64,000 nucleotides of DNA from positions 186,001-250,000 of the forward strand of contig NZ_SCNG01000001.1 in NCBI RefSeq assembly GCF_005503555.1. Reading direction: 5' to 3'. The notes under the pieces were generated by a model that worked only from the letters and a program-made list of their open reading frames with translations, was not told where the DNA came from and ran no database searches. A program made the position numbers and the translations under genes. This stretch comes from Rudaea sp. 3F27F6. GTDB taxonomy: Bacteria > Pseudomonadota > Gammaproteobacteria > Xanthomonadales > Rhodanobacteraceae. This document shows positions 27,063-36,297 of the stretch, piece after piece (the stretch's first letter is position 1; each line of letters starts with the position of its first letter).

Positions 27063-27122
27063 ACTTTCGCGATCGCCGGCGTCGAGAAGTTCTCGGTCCC
27101 GCGCACCGAGGCAGTACGACTT

Positions 27123-27173
27123 ACGCCATCACGCGACACATCCGACGCCCGGCCTCTGTGCCGGGCGTTTTTT
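27123..27173 (+). terminator. repeat copy 2: strong intrinsic terminator
   Basis: ACGCCCGGC (27145-27153) and GCCGGGCGT (27160-27168) form a 9-bp stem around CTCTGT, followed by six T residues. The 46 bases 27123-27168 copy 23575-23620 with one difference, in the loop. It ends the two-component operon and, read from the other side, lies just behind mipA copy 2. Confidence 0.82.
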
Positions 27174-27198
27174 GCCTGCGCGATTGCGCGCAACATGA

Positions 27199-28014
27199 TC
27201 AGAAATGGTAGGTCGAAAACGCGCCGAAGACGTTCTGCGCCTTGTCCTGCGTGATCGGGCTGTCCTTCGCATCGCCCTGCAGGCGCGACGCGGAAACGAA
27301 GGCGCCGATTCCCCAATGATCGTTGAGACGATAGTGGGCGCTGGCGCTGAGCCCGACGCTGCTGACGCCGCCGCCCGCGCGATACTGCGGCCGACCAGAG
27401 CGCAACGCTTGCTCCGCGTCGATGCCGAAGAACGTCTGCATGTATTCGCTGTTCGACCAGGTTACGCTCGGACCGGCATTCAAGGTCAGACGGTCGATCG
27501 GCTGCCAGCGCGCAGTCACACCGAGCGTGGCGACGGTGCCCTGACGATTGCCGCCAACGTCCGTGCTCACCGACGCGCTCGCGGTGAGCCAGTCGAGCGT
27601 GTAGCTGGCGAAGCCGCCGACGCGGGTGGTCGCGTCGATATTGCCCAAGCCGCGCAGACGCGGATCATCGCTCTCCTTGCGCTCTTTGAATCCGCCGCCC
27701 GGCGAAACGGCCGCGCCGATGCGCCAGTGTGCATCCTGATAAAGATAGGCACCGATGCCGCCGATGCCCGCGGTGGATTCGCCACCGAAAAAATATCTTC
27801 CGTAGCTGATGTTGACGTAGGGAAGCGCGCGCGTTCTTTGCTGATCGCTTCCTGGATATTTCGGCATGCTCGCCGCGCCGGCACCGATGGTGATGTCCCA
27901 ACCCTTGTTGGATTGATCGCTGTTCTCATCGGCCTGCGCAGAGGCCGCGAAGATGAGAGATGCCGCTGCGGACGCGGCAAGTACGCTACGGAATATCGGT
28001 TTACGGTGCTGCAT
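27199..28014 (-). CDS. MipA/OmpV-family outer-membrane protein (copy 2)
   Basis: The 271-residue paralogue of the product of 24010-24855 shares DITIGAGAASMPKYPGSDQQ, ESDDPRLRGLGNIDATTRVGGFA, WSNSEYMQTFFGID, the GVSSVG turn and SPITQDKAQNVFG. A signal peptide (SVLAASAAASLIFAASAQA) precedes the barrel, which ends with phenylalanine. The pair most likely arose by local duplication, because a 46-base terminator repeat also lies downstream of each locus. Probably also controlled by the two-component system between them. Confidence 0.92.
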   Translation of the reverse strand: MQHRKPIFRSVLAASAAASLIFAASAQADENSDQSNKGWDITIGAGAASMPKYPGSDQQRTRALPYVNISYGRYFFGGESTAGIGGIGAYLYQDAHWRIGAAVSPGGGFKERKESDDPRLRGLGNIDATTRVGGFASYTLDWLTASASVSTDVGGNRQGTVATLGVTARWQPIDRLTLNAGPSVTWSNSEYMQTFFGIDAEQALRSGRPQYRAGGGVSSVGLSASAHYRLNDHWGIGAFVSASRLQGDAKDSPITQDKAQNVFGAFSTYHF

Positions 28015-28058
28015 ATTTTCCTTTTGCGAAGAATCGCTGGCGTTGGTGGAAGGCGCAT

Positions 28059-28086
28059 GGATTCTGCGTAGGAGGTTTACAAAAAC
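28059..28086. promoter_or_regulatory. promoter block of mipA copy 2
   Basis: GGATTCTGCGTAG followed by GGTTTACAAAAAC resembles the block before mipA copy 1. It begins 45 bases upstream of the start codon against 27 in copy 1, so it acts more plausibly as a regulator site than as a fixed core promoter. Confidence 0.4.
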
Positions 28087-28433
28087 ATATAGCTGCGATC
28101 GGCAAAATTAGGCGACGTACAGGCGTTACTCAGCTTGCAATCAGCCTTCGTTCACCCTGAACAACGAAGTGCGGAAAGCGCGCTAAATTCCCGTTTGCCG
28201 AACATTGCAGCAAACTGTCTTCGAGCAAAGCTGAATCGCTGCGATGAACAAAAACGAAAATCCACCTGTGCGTTTCGCGCGCAAAAAACTTGCATCGGCG
28301 ATCAAATGCAAATGCGTCGGATTGAAGTCACGTTCGTCGAAATAATCGGTACGGGACCACGCAAGGCAGATGAACAGTGCGCTTGTCGCCGATCGGCGCT
28401 ACTCTCGACGACGCCAAATCGATTGCGCCGACC
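28087..28433. other. gene-free interval between mipA copy 2 and the thioredoxin-fold gene
   Basis: These 347 bases are visibly richer in A and T than the genes on either side and hold the promoters of two divergent genes. No conserved frame, RNA motif or strong repeat was recognised. Confidence 0.5.
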
Positions 28434-30503
<2,070 letters not shown>

Positions 30504-30521
30504 TGCGCGGAAACGGTCGTG

Positions 30522-31019
30522 CTAAAGCCGCACGGGCCGGTCAGGCAGTTCGTTCGCCGTCGGCCTGCCGTCGGCTGGGAAATGACGCGCGAGGATGGCG
30601 CTGACCTCCGCAACCGCGGCGATCGCGCCCGGCTCGAATTCGCCGGCCTGGAAGCGCTCGCGCAGGCGCGCGCAGACCGCAATCCATTCGGATTCGGCGA
30701 CGCGTTCGCCAATGCCGCGGTCGGCGACGATCTCGATCGCGCGGTCGGCGACGAGGACATAGATCAATACGCCCGAGTTGTGCTCGGTGTCCCAGACGCG
30801 CAGATGCGCGAACACCTCGTGCGCGCGTTCGCGCGCACCACGCCCGCGCAGCAATTCACCGGGCGACAAGGCGCCTTCGATGGCGAAGCAGACTTGGCCG
30901 CGATGTGTCGCCTCGCCCGTCGCGATCGCTTTCTGGATCGCGTCGAGCGCGCTGTCCGGAAAGCGCCGCCGCGCCGCACCTTCTGCGGCAAGATGCCTGG
31001 CGATGCGTGCGATGCCCAT
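30522..31019 (-). CDS. TPM-domain protein
   Basis: The 165-residue protein matches a TPM (TLP18.3/Psb32/MOLO-1) domain: ALDAIQKAIATGEATHRGQVCFAIEGAL, then VLIYVLVADRAIEIVADRGIGERV. Family members bind calcium or act as phosphatases in plants; bacterial versions are linked to LemA-like proteins. No signal peptide is visible, so it may stay in the cytoplasm or at the membrane. It starts 2 bases after the stop of the other TPM gene. The frame is open upstream through that gene's glycine repeat; ATG at 31017-31019 is chosen because the domain starts there. Confidence 0.82.
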   Translation of the reverse strand: MGIARIARHLAAEGAARRRFPDSALDAIQKAIATGEATHRGQVCFAIEGALSPGELLRGRGARERAHEVFAHLRVWDTEHNSGVLIYVLVADRAIEIVADRGIGERVAESEWIAVCARLRERFQAGEFEPGAIAAVAEVSAILARHFPADGRPTANELPDRPVRL

Positions 31020-31021
31020 CG

Positions 31022-31972
31022 TCACCAGCTCCCCGAGGCGCCGCCGCCTCCGAACGAACCGCCGCCGCCGCTGAAACCGCCGCCCCCGCCTCCACCGAAG
31101 CCGCCGCCGCCAAAACCGCCTCCGCCGCCGGGAAAGCCGCCCCAGCCGCCGCGATTGGCGAAGCCGCCGCCTCCGCCGCCGAGCAGGCCGAGAACGAGAC
31201 CGACGACGCCGAGGCCGACAGCCAGCGGCACGACGCCGGAAAGCAGCCACGCCGCACCGGCGCCGACGATGCCGGTAAGGCCGGCGCGCGGCGGTGCGGA
31301 CAGGCCGCCGAACAGCGAGCGCGCGAACAGGATCGCGAAGACGGCGAAGATGACCGCGTTGAACGGATCGCTACCGCCCGAGACGCGCTCATCGGTCAGC
31401 GGTGGCGGCAGAGGTTCGCCCTGGATCAGTTTGCCGAGCACGTCGGTCGCGTCGTGGATGCCGCCGTAATAGTCACCGGTGCGGAATTTTGGCGTGACGT
31501 ATTCGCGGATGATGCGTGCCGCGGCCGCATCGGGAATCGCGCCTTCGAGGCCGCGGCCGACTTCGATGCGCACGCGGCGGTCGTTCTTCGCGACGATCAG
31601 GATGGCGCCGTCGTCGGTGCCCTTGCGCCCAAGCTTCCACGCGTCGCCGACGCGGATGCCGAACTGCGCGATGTCCTCGGGCTGGGTGGTCGGCACGATC
31701 AACACGCCGAGCTGCGAACCCTTGGATTTTTCCAGCGAGGTCAGGTCGCTTTCGAGCTGCTGTTGCTGCTGCGCATCGAGCGTGCCGGTCAGATCGGTGA
31801 CGTGCGTCTTGAGCGGCGGAATCGGTTGTGGATCGCCCTCGGCGGCTAGTACCGGCACCGCGGGAGCGAGTATGAGCAGGAGAAGCGAAAAGCAAATTTT
31901 CAGCCACGCATCACACGGACGCACACGGATCGAGCACTGAAGCGAAAAGACACGAAAAAAATCCGTGTTCAT
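31022..31972 (-). CDS. YgcG-like TPM-domain protein with glycine-rich tail
   Basis: The product has a hydrophobic leader (LLLLILAPAVPVLA), a TPM domain (VTDLTGTLDAQQQQQLESDL; GVLIVPTTQPEDIAQFGIRVGDAWKLG; KNDRRVRIEVGRGLEGAIPDA), two membrane segments (around 205-265) and a C-terminal tail of glycine repeats (GGFGGGGFGGGG). lemA upstream and another TPM gene downstream form a conserved trio. The start is doubtful: ATG at 31970-31972 lies inside a dispersed repeat, so the first 25 residues are repeat-encoded; GTG at 31922-31924 would give a tidier 300-residue protein. Confidence 0.87.
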   Translation of the reverse strand: MNTDFFRVFSLQCSIRVRPCDAWLKICFSLLLLILAPAVPVLAAEGDPQPIPPLKTHVTDLTGTLDAQQQQQLESDLTSLEKSKGSQLGVLIVPTTQPEDIAQFGIRVGDAWKLGRKGTDDGAILIVAKNDRRVRIEVGRGLEGAIPDAAAARIIREYVTPKFRTGDYYGGIHDATDVLGKLIQGEPLPPPLTDERVSGGSDPFNAVIFAVFAILFARSLFGGLSAPPRAGLTGIVGAGAAWLLSGVVPLAVGLGVVGLVLGLLGGGGGGFANRGGWGGFPGGGGGFGGGGFGGGGGGGFSGGGGSFGGGGASGSW

Positions 31973-31988
31973 CCGTGTAATCCGTGGC
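31903..31988. repeat. inverted repeat of ACACGGAT type between lemA and the TPM gene
   Basis: Arms 31903-31930 and 31961-31988 are reverse complements at 24 of 28 positions and are built from the unit ATCCGTGT. Sequences reading 'cacggattacacggatgaacacggat' in short pieces are found scattered in many unrelated bacteria. The element covers the annotated start of the TPM gene and its ribosome-binding region. Confidence 0.7.
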
Positions 31989-32013
31989 CGAATGCTTTTG
32001 CTTTGCGTCTACG

Positions 32014-32646
32014 TCAATGCGCGGGCTGGGCGGGCGGCTGCGCCGGCTGGGCGGCTGGCTTGCCGAAGTCCACCGTCGGCGCGGTCGAGATCGCCTTTTC
32101 GTTTTCGACGGTGAAGTTGGCCTTGGGCTTGTAGCCGAACATCATCGCGGTGATGTTCTGCGGGAAGCTGCGCGCGAAGGTGTTGTAGTCTTGAATCGTC
32201 GAAATATAGCGGTTGCGCGCGACAGCGATGCGATTCTCCGTGCCTTCGAGCTGCGCCTGCAGATTCTGAAACAGGCCGTCGGCCTTGAGCGTCGGATAGT
32301 TCTCCGACACCGCCATGAGGCGCGACAGCGCACTCGACAGCTCACCCTGCGCCTGCTGGAACGCCTTCACCTTGGCTTCGTCGGTCAGATCGTCGGCGTT
32401 GATCGTGATCTTGCCGACGCTGGCGCGCGCATTGGTCACGGCTTCGAGCGTCGATTGCTCGTGTTCGGCGTAGCCCTTCACCGTATTGACCAGGTTCGGC
32501 ACCAGATCGGCGCGGCGCTGGTATTGGTTGATCACTTCGGACCAGGCGGCCTTGACCGCTTCGTCCTTGGACTGGAATCCGTTGTAGCCGCAGCCGCCGA
32601 GCAGGAACGCGGCGATCAGGATCAGCGCGATGCGTTGCAGATGCAT
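32014..32646 (-). CDS. lemA: LemA-family lipoprotein
   Basis: The 210-residue protein has a lipoprotein signal (LILIAAFLLGGC), then the LemA helix bundle: AWSEVINQYQRRADLVPNLVNTVKGYAEHE, ENYPTLKADGLFQNLQAQLEGTENRIAVAR and YNTFARSFPQNITAMMFGY in successive helices. The C-terminal tail is rich in Pro, Ala and Gln. Function unknown; LemA regularly sits beside TPM or M48 genes in envelope-related operons. GGAGGGG precedes the ATG. Confidence 0.93.
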   Translation of the reverse strand: MHLQRIALILIAAFLLGGCGYNGFQSKDEAVKAAWSEVINQYQRRADLVPNLVNTVKGYAEHEQSTLEAVTNARASVGKITINADDLTDEAKVKAFQQAQGELSSALSRLMAVSENYPTLKADGLFQNLQAQLEGTENRIAVARNRYISTIQDYNTFARSFPQNITAMMFGYKPKANFTVENEKAISTAPTVDFGKPAAQPAQPPAQPAH

Positions 32647-32721
32647 GGTCTTACCCCTCCGATGGACGATGACCGGGGCATCATACCGAATGCGCGCATC
32701 CGCTGCGCGCGCAATGCCCGG

Positions 32722-33441
32722 CTAGGCGGCCGGCTTCTGCTTCTTCGCCGCCCAGAGATTGAGCACCTCGACGATCGCCGAGAACGCCATCGAGCCGTAG
32801 ATGTAGCCGCGCGGGATGTGCAGGTCGAAGCATTCGCCGACGAGGACGACGCCGATCAGCACGATGAAGGCCAGCGCAAGCATTCGGATCGCCGGATTGT
32901 TGTCGATGAACTCGCCGACCGGATTCGAGGCGAACAGCATGACCGCGACCGCCAGGATGATCGCCGCGACCATGACCGGGATGCTGCGCACCATGCCGAC
33001 CGCGGTGATCACCGAATCGATCGAGAACACGATGTCGATGACCGCGATCTGCGCGATGACCCAGGAGAAGCTCGCCGCTGCCGCCGCGCCGGCGGTGACC
33101 TCCGCGTGTTTGCCGCGGATCGAGTCGGCAATCTCCATGATGCCCTTGACGATCAGGAAGGCACCGCCGCCGCCGAGAATGAGGTCGCGCACCGAGATGA
33201 CTTTGCCGAACAGGCTGAACAACGGCATGTGCTTGTCGTCGAGACGCGCAAAGTAGGCGAGCGTCACCAGTAGGCCGATACGTGTGAGGCAGGCGAAGGC
33301 GAGGCCGAGCTTGCGTGCCAGCGCACGCTGTTCGGCGGGCAGGCGACTTACTGCGATCGAAATGAAAACGAGGTTGTCGACGCCGAGCACGATTTCCAGC
33401 GTGCTGAGGGTGAGCAGAGCGATCCAGAGTTCAGCGTCCAA
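32722..33441 (-). CDS. TerC-family membrane protein
   Basis: The 239-residue protein has about seven membrane helices with the conserved acidic motifs EIVLGVDNLVFISI in the first and DIVFSIDSVITAVGM in the middle, plus ASNPVGEFIDNNPAIRMLALAFIVLIG in pieces. TerC relatives include Alx and MeeY/YoaE-type proteins now linked to Mn2+ export and to metallating secreted enzymes. No CBS or CorC domain is attached. It follows dgkA by 38 bases on the same strand and may share its transcript. Confidence 0.92.
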   Translation of the reverse strand: MDAELWIALLTLSTLEIVLGVDNLVFISIAVSRLPAEQRALARKLGLAFACLTRIGLLVTLAYFARLDDKHMPLFSLFGKVISVRDLILGGGGAFLIVKGIMEIADSIRGKHAEVTAGAAAAASFSWVIAQIAVIDIVFSIDSVITAVGMVRSIPVMVAAIILAVAVMLFASNPVGEFIDNNPAIRMLALAFIVLIGVVLVGECFDLHIPRGYIYGSMAFSAIVEVLNLWAAKKQKPAA

Positions 33442-33479
33442 TCTCTTCTAGCCTCGTCGAAAAACGGGGTGCACGGTCT

Positions 33480-33854
33480 TTACGTCGTAGCGTGCTGCCA
33501 AAGTATCAACCCCCAGCACAACACCACGTTGAGCATCAGCAGGAACACCGCCGCCGAACCCATGTCCTTGGCGCGGCCCGCCAACTCATGGAACTCGGGC
33601 GTCGTTTTGTCGACCACGGCCTCGATGGCGGAGTTCAATATCTCCGCGGCAAGGACGAGCATCAGGCAACCGACCAGCATCGCCTTCTCAACCGCGCCGC
33701 GCCCGAGCCAGAGTCCGAGCGGAATCAGCACCATGCTGAGATAGACCTCGAGGCGAAACGACGCCTCGAACGTCCAACTCGCGCGCAGACCCTTGAGCGA
33801 CCAGATCAGCGCTTTGTAAATCTGCTTGGGGCCACGCGGCTCCGTGCTAGGCAT
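33480..33854 (-). CDS. dgkA: diacylglycerol kinase DgkA
   Basis: The 124-residue protein with three membrane helices phosphorylates diacylglycerol left over from envelope glucan and LPS synthesis. It has KALIWSLKGLRASWTFEASFRLE, with the substrate-binding EASFR region, and the catalytic stretch AAEILNSAIEAVVD. ATG at 33852-33854 with GGGAGAGG in front sets the start, although the frame is open further upstream. It diverges from uppP, another lipid-carrier phosphate enzyme. Confidence 0.95.
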   Translation of the reverse strand: MPSTEPRGPKQIYKALIWSLKGLRASWTFEASFRLEVYLSMVLIPLGLWLGRGAVEKAMLVGCLMLVLAAEILNSAIEAVVDKTTPEFHELAGRAKDMGSAAVFLLMLNVVLCWGLILWQHATT

Positions 33855-34147
33855 CGTCCTCTCCCCTGTCGTAAATCGGCGCCGCTTCAAACTCCAGCCG
33901 ACGCCGCGATACCGCCGGGAGCGGACGTTTCGGCCGCGATTTGCGCGGCTGCGATACGACCGGGCTGCGACAGCTCGAAGATCAGCATGGGGTGATGCGG
34001 AAGTGTTTAACCGATGTGACGTATGATGCCATAAGGTGATCGACGGCGCCTTTGCCGACAGCGACATTGCAGCATAAAACCCGCTCCGCGCGATCAATCT
34101 TCCACATCGTCACACCAAACTATTTCTACGCACCCGACCTGATTCTT

Positions 34148-34939
34148 ATGCTCGAATTTCTCCGTATCGTCCTGCTCGGCATCATCGAAGGCATCACCGA
34201 ATTCCTGCCGATCTCCTCGACCGGCCATCTGCTCGTCGCCGAACGCTGGCTCGGTGAGCGTTCGGAAACCTTCAACGTCGTCATCCAGGCCGGCGCAATC
34301 CTCGCCGTCGTGCTGATCTACCGCCAGCGCCTCTGGCAGCTCGCAACGAATTTTCATAAACCCGAGAATCGCGACTACGCCTCGAAGCTCATCGTCGCCT
34401 TCCTGATCACGGGCGCGCTCGGCTTTGCGATGACGAAACTCGGCTTCAAGCTCAAGGACGACGTCACTCCGATCGCCTGGGCCTTCATCATCGGCGGTTT
34501 CTGGATGCTCGCCGCCGAGCACTTCGCCGCAAAACTGCGCGACTCGGCAACGATCACCTGGAAAGTCGCCATCCTCGTCGGCCTGGCCCAAGTCGTCGCG
34601 GCGATCTTCCCCGGCACCTCGCGCTCGGCCGCGACGATCTTCATCGCCATGCTCGCCGGAACCAGCAACCGTCCTGCGGCGACCGAATTCGCCTTCCTCG
34701 TCGGTATCCCGACGATGTTCGCCGCGTCGGCCTATGAGCTGCTCAAGGCGACGAAAGCCGGCGGGGGCCATGAAGACTGGGGCGCGCTCACACTCGGTTT
34801 CGTCGTCTCGATGGTTGTGGCCTTCGCCGCGGTGAAGTGGCTGCTCGGCTTTATCCGCACGCACAAATTCACGCCGTTTGCGCTGTATCGCATCGTGCTT
34901 GGTGTGGCTTTGTTGTTGTTGATGCCTGCCGGGGGTTAG
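34148..34939 (+). CDS. uppP: undecaprenyl-diphosphatase UppP/BacA
   Basis: UppP dephosphorylates undecaprenyl diphosphate and so recycles the lipid carrier for peptidoglycan and surface glycans. The 263-residue membrane protein has the two signature motifs GIIEGITEFLPISSTGHL (with the essential glutamates) and IFPGTSRSAATIF. ATG at 34148 starts the conserved MLEFLRIVLLGIIEG; the frame is open about 32 residues upstream. The glycan genes after 45 kb would draw on the same carrier. Confidence 0.95.
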   Translation: MLEFLRIVLLGIIEGITEFLPISSTGHLLVAERWLGERSETFNVVIQAGAILAVVLIYRQRLWQLATNFHKPENRDYASKLIVAFLITGALGFAMTKLGFKLKDDVTPIAWAFIIGGFWMLAAEHFAAKLRDSATITWKVAILVGLAQVVAAIFPGTSRSAATIFIAMLAGTSNRPAATEFAFLVGIPTMFAASAYELLKATKAGGGHEDWGALTLGFVVSMVVAFAAVKWLLGFIRTHKFTPFALYRIVLGVALLLLMPAGG

Positions 34940-35848
34940 GGTGCGATTCGTCGCGTCTGACTTTTGCTTCTTCTTTAGCTCGTCATTCCCGCGCGCTCTT
35001 GGCGGGAATCCAGTGACTTTGCTTTTGTTTTTGTTGGGTTAAGAGCAAAGGCTTCCACTCGCCCTGCGGGCGAGCGGGTAACTTTCTTTGTTTGTGCAAA
35101 GAAAGTCCCCAAAGAAACACACCCCAGAACATTGCGCCCTACGCGCATCCTGCGCTCCGGGTCCGCGTCAGCGGCCGGGTTCCGCTAATTGCACATCCCT
35201 GTGCAATAGCGGAATCGGCGCGATCCATCGCGCCGACCCCGCGGGCCTTATCGTCCGCTGCCGCCGCAATGTAATGGGGACCCGGAGAAGCCGGAGCAGC
35301 GCGCTTCGTGCGCACCCAAGCAACGGCCATCTTCGTAGCCGGCGGCTTTTGATTTGTCTTTTGATCTTGGGTCCCCGTCAGCCGCGGCGAGGGCATGACG
35401 GATAAGCCTGAAAGGTCGCGCGCAGGATGCGCGCGAGTTCGCGAATGGACACGGATGTCCATCGAGCGAACCCCGGCATGACCTCGCGAACCCGGAGCGC
35501 GCAGCGCGAAGGGCGCGGCTCCCGGGGCGGCGTTTCTTTGGTTACTTTCTTGTCGCTGGAGACAAGAAAGTGACCCACTCGCCCGTAGGGCGAGTGGAAG
35601 CCTTGCTCTCAACCAATCACAAAAACAAAGTCGCTGGATCCCCGCCAAAAGCACGCGGGGATGACGAGCAAGGGCAAGAGCTGGATGACCAGCCCTGCGG
35701 CTGTTGAAAGCCCTGCTTCCGCAGGAATGACAAGCAAAAAACAGGGCGCGCGCAACGCAAACCTCCGACAGCCGCGACTAGCGGTAGATAACACAATCAG
35801 GAGGCGGGAAAGCCGCGCTTCCCTGCGCGGCCAAGCAGAACCCTCAAA
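34940..35848. repeat. 909-base gene-free region made of nested inverted repeats
   Basis: Arms of about 138 bases, 34979-35118 and 35532-35668, are imperfect reverse complements. Each holds CGTCATTCCCGC-, ACTCGCCC-GGGCGAG- and ACTTTCTT-type blocks, several of them hairpins themselves (for example ACTTTCTTTG/CAAAGAAAGT, 35081-35106). The 413-base centre holds more palindromes: TTCCGCTA...TAGCGGAA at 35180-35214 and GGCGCGAT-CC-ATCGCGCC at 35217-35234. Open frames occur on both strands but look like translated repeat. Blocks of this kind recur in Xanthomonadaceae genomes. Confidence 0.75.
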
Positions 35849-36175
35849 TCAACTGGCGTAACGCGCCTCGCGCACCACCTCGCGATGATGGTTCTGCAGT
35901 TTTTCCTTGTGCTTCTTCACCTGGCGATCGAGCTTGTCGGCAAGGCCGTCGATCGCGGCGTAGAGGTCGGCGCCGGTGGCGTCGGCGTGGATGGTTTTGG
36001 CGGCGGCGCAGTGGACGGTCGCCTCGGCCTTGTGGAAGAGCTTTTCGACGGAAAGGACTACGTTGGCGTCGTGCAGATGCTCAAAATGGCGGACGATGCG
36101 GCCGAGCTTGGTTTCGGCGTAATCGCGCAGGGCGGGGGTGACGATGATTTGATGCCCACTGACGGTAATCTGCAT
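35849..36175 (-). CDS. hpf: ribosome hibernation-promoting factor HPF (short form)
   Basis: The 108-residue protein matches short HPF/YfiA: MQITVSGHQIIVTPALRDYAETKLGRI, VLSVEKLFHKAEATV, and DLYAAIDGLADKLDRQVKKHKEKL. HPF binds the decoding centre of idle 30S subunits and helps form 100S dimers. It lies downstream of rpoN, as in most proteobacteria. The 121-base gap to rpoN shows no clear terminator. Confidence 0.95.
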   Translation of the reverse strand: MQITVSGHQIIVTPALRDYAETKLGRIVRHFEHLHDANVVLSVEKLFHKAEATVHCAAAKTIHADATGADLYAAIDGLADKLDRQVKKHKEKLQNHHREVVREARYAS

Positions 36176-36297
36176 GACGAAGTCCTCTAGATGTTGGAAT
36201 TCATAATGCCCGCCCGACTAAGGCGGACAGAATTTCTGACCTGTGCCTTTGTCGTTGGTTCCGCGTCCTCCTCAAACTCGTGCCGTTACGATTTCCA

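Noticed and set aside
35088-35654. open frames of 100-170 codons within the repeat region
   Set aside because: They translate palindromic repeat units, have biased composition, occur on both strands and lack ribosome sites.
34940-35848. possible insertion sequence
   Set aside because: Long inverted repeats are present, but there is no transposase frame and no target duplication that I could find.
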